This document shows, one piece after another, positions 62,084 to 64,000 of a stretch of 64,000 nt of DNA (within the stretch, counting starts at the first letter, position 1; each line of letters begins with the position of its first letter). The DNA is from an uncultured Sanguibacteroides sp. (lineage in GTDB: Bacteria; Bacteroidota; Bacteroidia; Bacteroidales; Marinifilaceae): positions 62,001-126,000 of the forward strand of contig NZ_UQRQ01000007.1 in NCBI RefSeq assembly GCF_900543425.1, given 5' to 3'. Below the pieces are notes generated by a model. The model did no database searches. It was not told the origin of the DNA and saw only the letters and a list, made by a program, of their open reading frames with translations. Position numbers and translations under genes: made by a program.

Positions 62084-64000
62084 ATGGTAAAAAGACTTTT
62101 AATCGTGTGTGCCATCATATCGCTGATTAGTGCAAACTTATTCGCACAATATGATATGAATGCACCGATTCCCTTAGATCCACAAGTCAGGACAGGGAAA
62201 TTAGCCAATGGCTTAACTTACTACGTGCGTCACAACGCAGAACCCAAAGAGAGAGCAAGTTTTTATATCATCCAAAACGTGGGGGCGATCTTGGAAAACG
62301 ATGATCAGGATGGATTGGCTCACTTTCTGGAACACATGGCATTCAACGGAACCAAACATTTCCCCGGCAGAAAAGGGATTGTAAATATGTTGGAAAAACA
62401 TGGTGTCGAGTTCGGACGCAATATAAACGCCTATACGGCTCAGGATGAAACGGTTTACAACATTAGCGATGTTCCGACCACTAACGAAGGATTAATGGAT
62501 ACCTGTCTGTTGGTATTACACGACTGGTCTCACTACCTTATTTTGGAAGGAGATGAAATCGACGGTGAAAGAGGTGTGATTACTGAAGAGTGGAGAACCA
62601 GAAGAACTCCCAGTTTCCGTATCAGAGCTCAGGTTATGCCCGTTCTATTGGAAGGTTCTAAATATGCGGAAAGAGACGTAATCGGAAATTTGGATATCAT
62701 CAAAAATTTCAAATACCAAACCTTACGGGATTATTATCACAAATGGTACAGACCCGATTTACAAGCGATAGCTGTCGTTGGAGATTTTGACGTGGATAAA
62801 ATGGAGAAAAAAATCATCGAACTTTTCTCTCAGATTCCGCCGGTAAAAAATGCAGCTGTCAGAGAAGTATACACGGTACCCACACACGAGGATATTCGTT
62901 ATGTATGTGCTACCGATAAAGAAGTTACTCAATCTTCTATAGCCGTTTACATTAAATTCCCGACTACTCCCAAAGAAGAAAAAAATCATCAATACATGAG
63001 AGATGAATTGTTGAAATCTTTCTACAATGCCATGTTGGGCCAACGGATTCGTGAATTGCTGCAAAAAGGAAATCCTCCTTTTATTAACGGTAGTAGCGGT
63101 TTTAGCGGAATGGTCAGGGGAACGGGTATCTATATCATGTCCGCCACGGCTAAACCAAATGAGGAAGCCTTGGCTTTGGAAGCCATCTACCGTGAAAACG
63201 AAAGAGTAAAAAGATTCGGCTTTACGGAAGGTGAGTTGGAGAGAGTAAAAACCAACACGTTGGTAAGCTTAGAATCCGCCCTTAAACAAAAGGATAAAAT
63301 TTCTTCTGAGTCCTATATAGACGAAATCAAACAAAACTTCTTGGAAGGAGAACCCATGGTAGATTTCGATTACTATTACAACTTCATGAAAACGATTATT
63401 CCTACTGTTACCGCTGAAGAGATTTCAGCCCTCGCCCAGGAATACATCAAACCTCAAAATATGGTTATTGTAGTACAAGGACCGTCTGAAGGAGCTACTC
63501 ATATCACAAAAGAAGAAGCTTTAGCCGTTATGGATAAAGTAGATAAATCCGATATCGAACCGTATAAAGACGAAACCACCAACGCATCTCTAATTAACGA
63601 AGAGTTACCGGGATCCAAAATCGTTTCCGTTAAGAAACTTCCGCAATTCGACGCCGAAGAGTGGATCTTAGCCAATGGAGCAAAAGTAATCTATCGCAAA
63701 GCCGATTATGAAAAAGATCAGGTTGTTGTCACCTCATACAGTAAGGGAGGAACCTCTCTGTATGATTTGGATAAGTTAGCTTCCGCGCAAGTAACCTCGG
63801 ATTTAGTAGCAGCTTATGGATTAGGAGACTATGACAATATTACTTTAGGCAAGTTACTCACTGGAAAACAAGCCGGCACGAAAGTAAGCATCGGAGGCCT
63901 TTCCGAATCTGTCGGCGGTAGCTCCATTCCGAAAGATTTCGAAACATTGATGCAGTTGATTTACCTGCGTTTTGAAAAACCCCGTTTCGACAAAGAGGTA
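62084..64000 (+). CDS. M16-family zinc metallopeptidase, 5' part
   Basis: 639 codons are in the window and the frame is open to the last base. A signal peptide (1-24, ending NLFAQ) is followed by the inverted zinc motif HFLEH (about 80-84) in the sequence GLAHFLEHMAFNG, with the downstream Glu ligand about 75 residues later. A second, inactive half is expected (ILANGAKVIYRKADYEKDQ near residue 525). Full-length members of this type in Bacteroidetes are about 930 residues, so about one third is missing. It is an exported peptidase that degrades peptides in the periplasm. Confidence 0.93.
   Translation, partial: MVKRLLIVCAIISLISANLFAQYDMNAPIPLDPQVRTGKLANGLTYYVRHNAEPKERASFYIIQNVGAILENDDQDGLAHFLEHMAFNGTKHFPGRKGIVNMLEKHGVEFGRNINAYTAQDETVYNISDVPTTNEGLMDTCLLVLHDWSHYLILEGDEIDGERGVITEEWRTRRTPSFRIRAQVMPVLLEGSKYAERDVIGNLDIIKNFKYQTLRDYYHKWYRPDLQAIAVVGDFDVDKMEKKIIELFSQIPPVKNAAVREVYTVPTHEDIRYVCATDKEVTQSSIAVYIKFPTTPKEEKNHQYMRDELLKSFYNAMLGQRIRELLQKGNPPFINGSSGFSGMVRGTGIYIMSATAKPNEEALALEAIYRENERVKRFGFTEGELERVKTNTLVSLESALKQKDKISSESYIDEIKQNFLEGEPMVDFDYYYNFMKTIIPTVTAEEISALAQEYIKPQNMVIVVQGPSEGATHITKEEALAVMDKVDKSDIEPYKDETTNASLINEELPGSKIVSVKKLPQFDAEEWILANGAKVIYRKADYEKDQVVVTSYSKGGTSLYDLDKLASAQVTSDLVAAYGLGDYDNITLGKLLTGKQAGTKVSIGGLSESVGGSSIPKDFETLMQLIYLRFEKPRFDKEV

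Noticed and set aside
1..64000. CRISPR arrays, tRNA or rRNA genes, insertion sequences, prophage genes
   Set aside because: Reading through the intergenic regions I saw no regularly spaced repeats, no recognisable tRNA or rRNA sequence, and no transposase or integrase frames. A dedicated tRNA and repeat scan would be needed to be certain.

Overview
The window is a chromosomal segment of a Bacteroidales bacterium. The evidence is a SusC/SusD pair with SusD-type lipoproteins, Bacteroidetes-type promoters (TTTG, about 20 bases, TAnnTTTG), a short primary sigma factor without region 1.1, a GldA/F/G-type ABC transporter, and a sodium-pumping methylmalonyl-CoA decarboxylase operon. STN-type SusC with FecR, an ECF sigma factor, a DUF4843 lipoprotein and a PKD-like lipoprotein suggest the Odoribacter/Butyricimonas neighbourhood; this genus-level placement is inference, not proof.

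Bases 1-14,400 are mostly housekeeping. They hold the start of an RND pump with its lipoprotein adaptor, an aminopeptidase P - dnaN - exonuclease cluster on the minus strand, and a plus-strand operon mce-mmdA-oadG-like-mmdC-mmdB. That operon decarboxylates methylmalonyl-CoA to propionyl-CoA while pumping Na+. Then come threonine aldolase, an MnmD-type tRNA methyltransferase, a TIGR02757 protein, a small acidic protein and NADP-type glutamate dehydrogenase.

Bases 14,600-39,840 form the accessory part, almost all on the minus strand. It contains an ABC ATPase, two tandem GldF-GldG fusion proteins, and two intact giant proteins of about 1,100 residues. Each giant has an ABC-2 membrane domain, an M1-peptidase-like periplasmic region without HExxH, and a golvesin-like C-terminal domain. 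There are also two small secreted carboxypeptidase-regulatory-like proteins and a FecR-SusC-SusD-DUF4843-PKD operon, with a divergent ECF sigma factor at the edge. Interspersed are decayed copies: one giant protein shrunk to 115 codons by an internal deletion, two more reduced to terminal fragments, and a frameshifted copy of the ATPase start. Four copies of an ECF-promoter-like motif lie upstream of FecR and of the deleted permease. I read this as one regulated envelope system of unknown substrate that has been repeatedly duplicated and eroded. It is the best candidate here for something undescribed.

Bases 39,880-64,000 return to core functions: primary sigma factor, HtrA-type protease, FtsK, a CPBP membrane protease, a C1 aminopeptidase, an FprA flavodiiron protein, a complete MFP-RND-TolC efflux operon, a CorA transporter, an endonuclease/phosphatase-family protein and an AhpD-like protein. 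RseP, Dxr, an M23 peptidase, a mechanosensitive channel and the start of an M16 peptidase that runs off the end complete the region.
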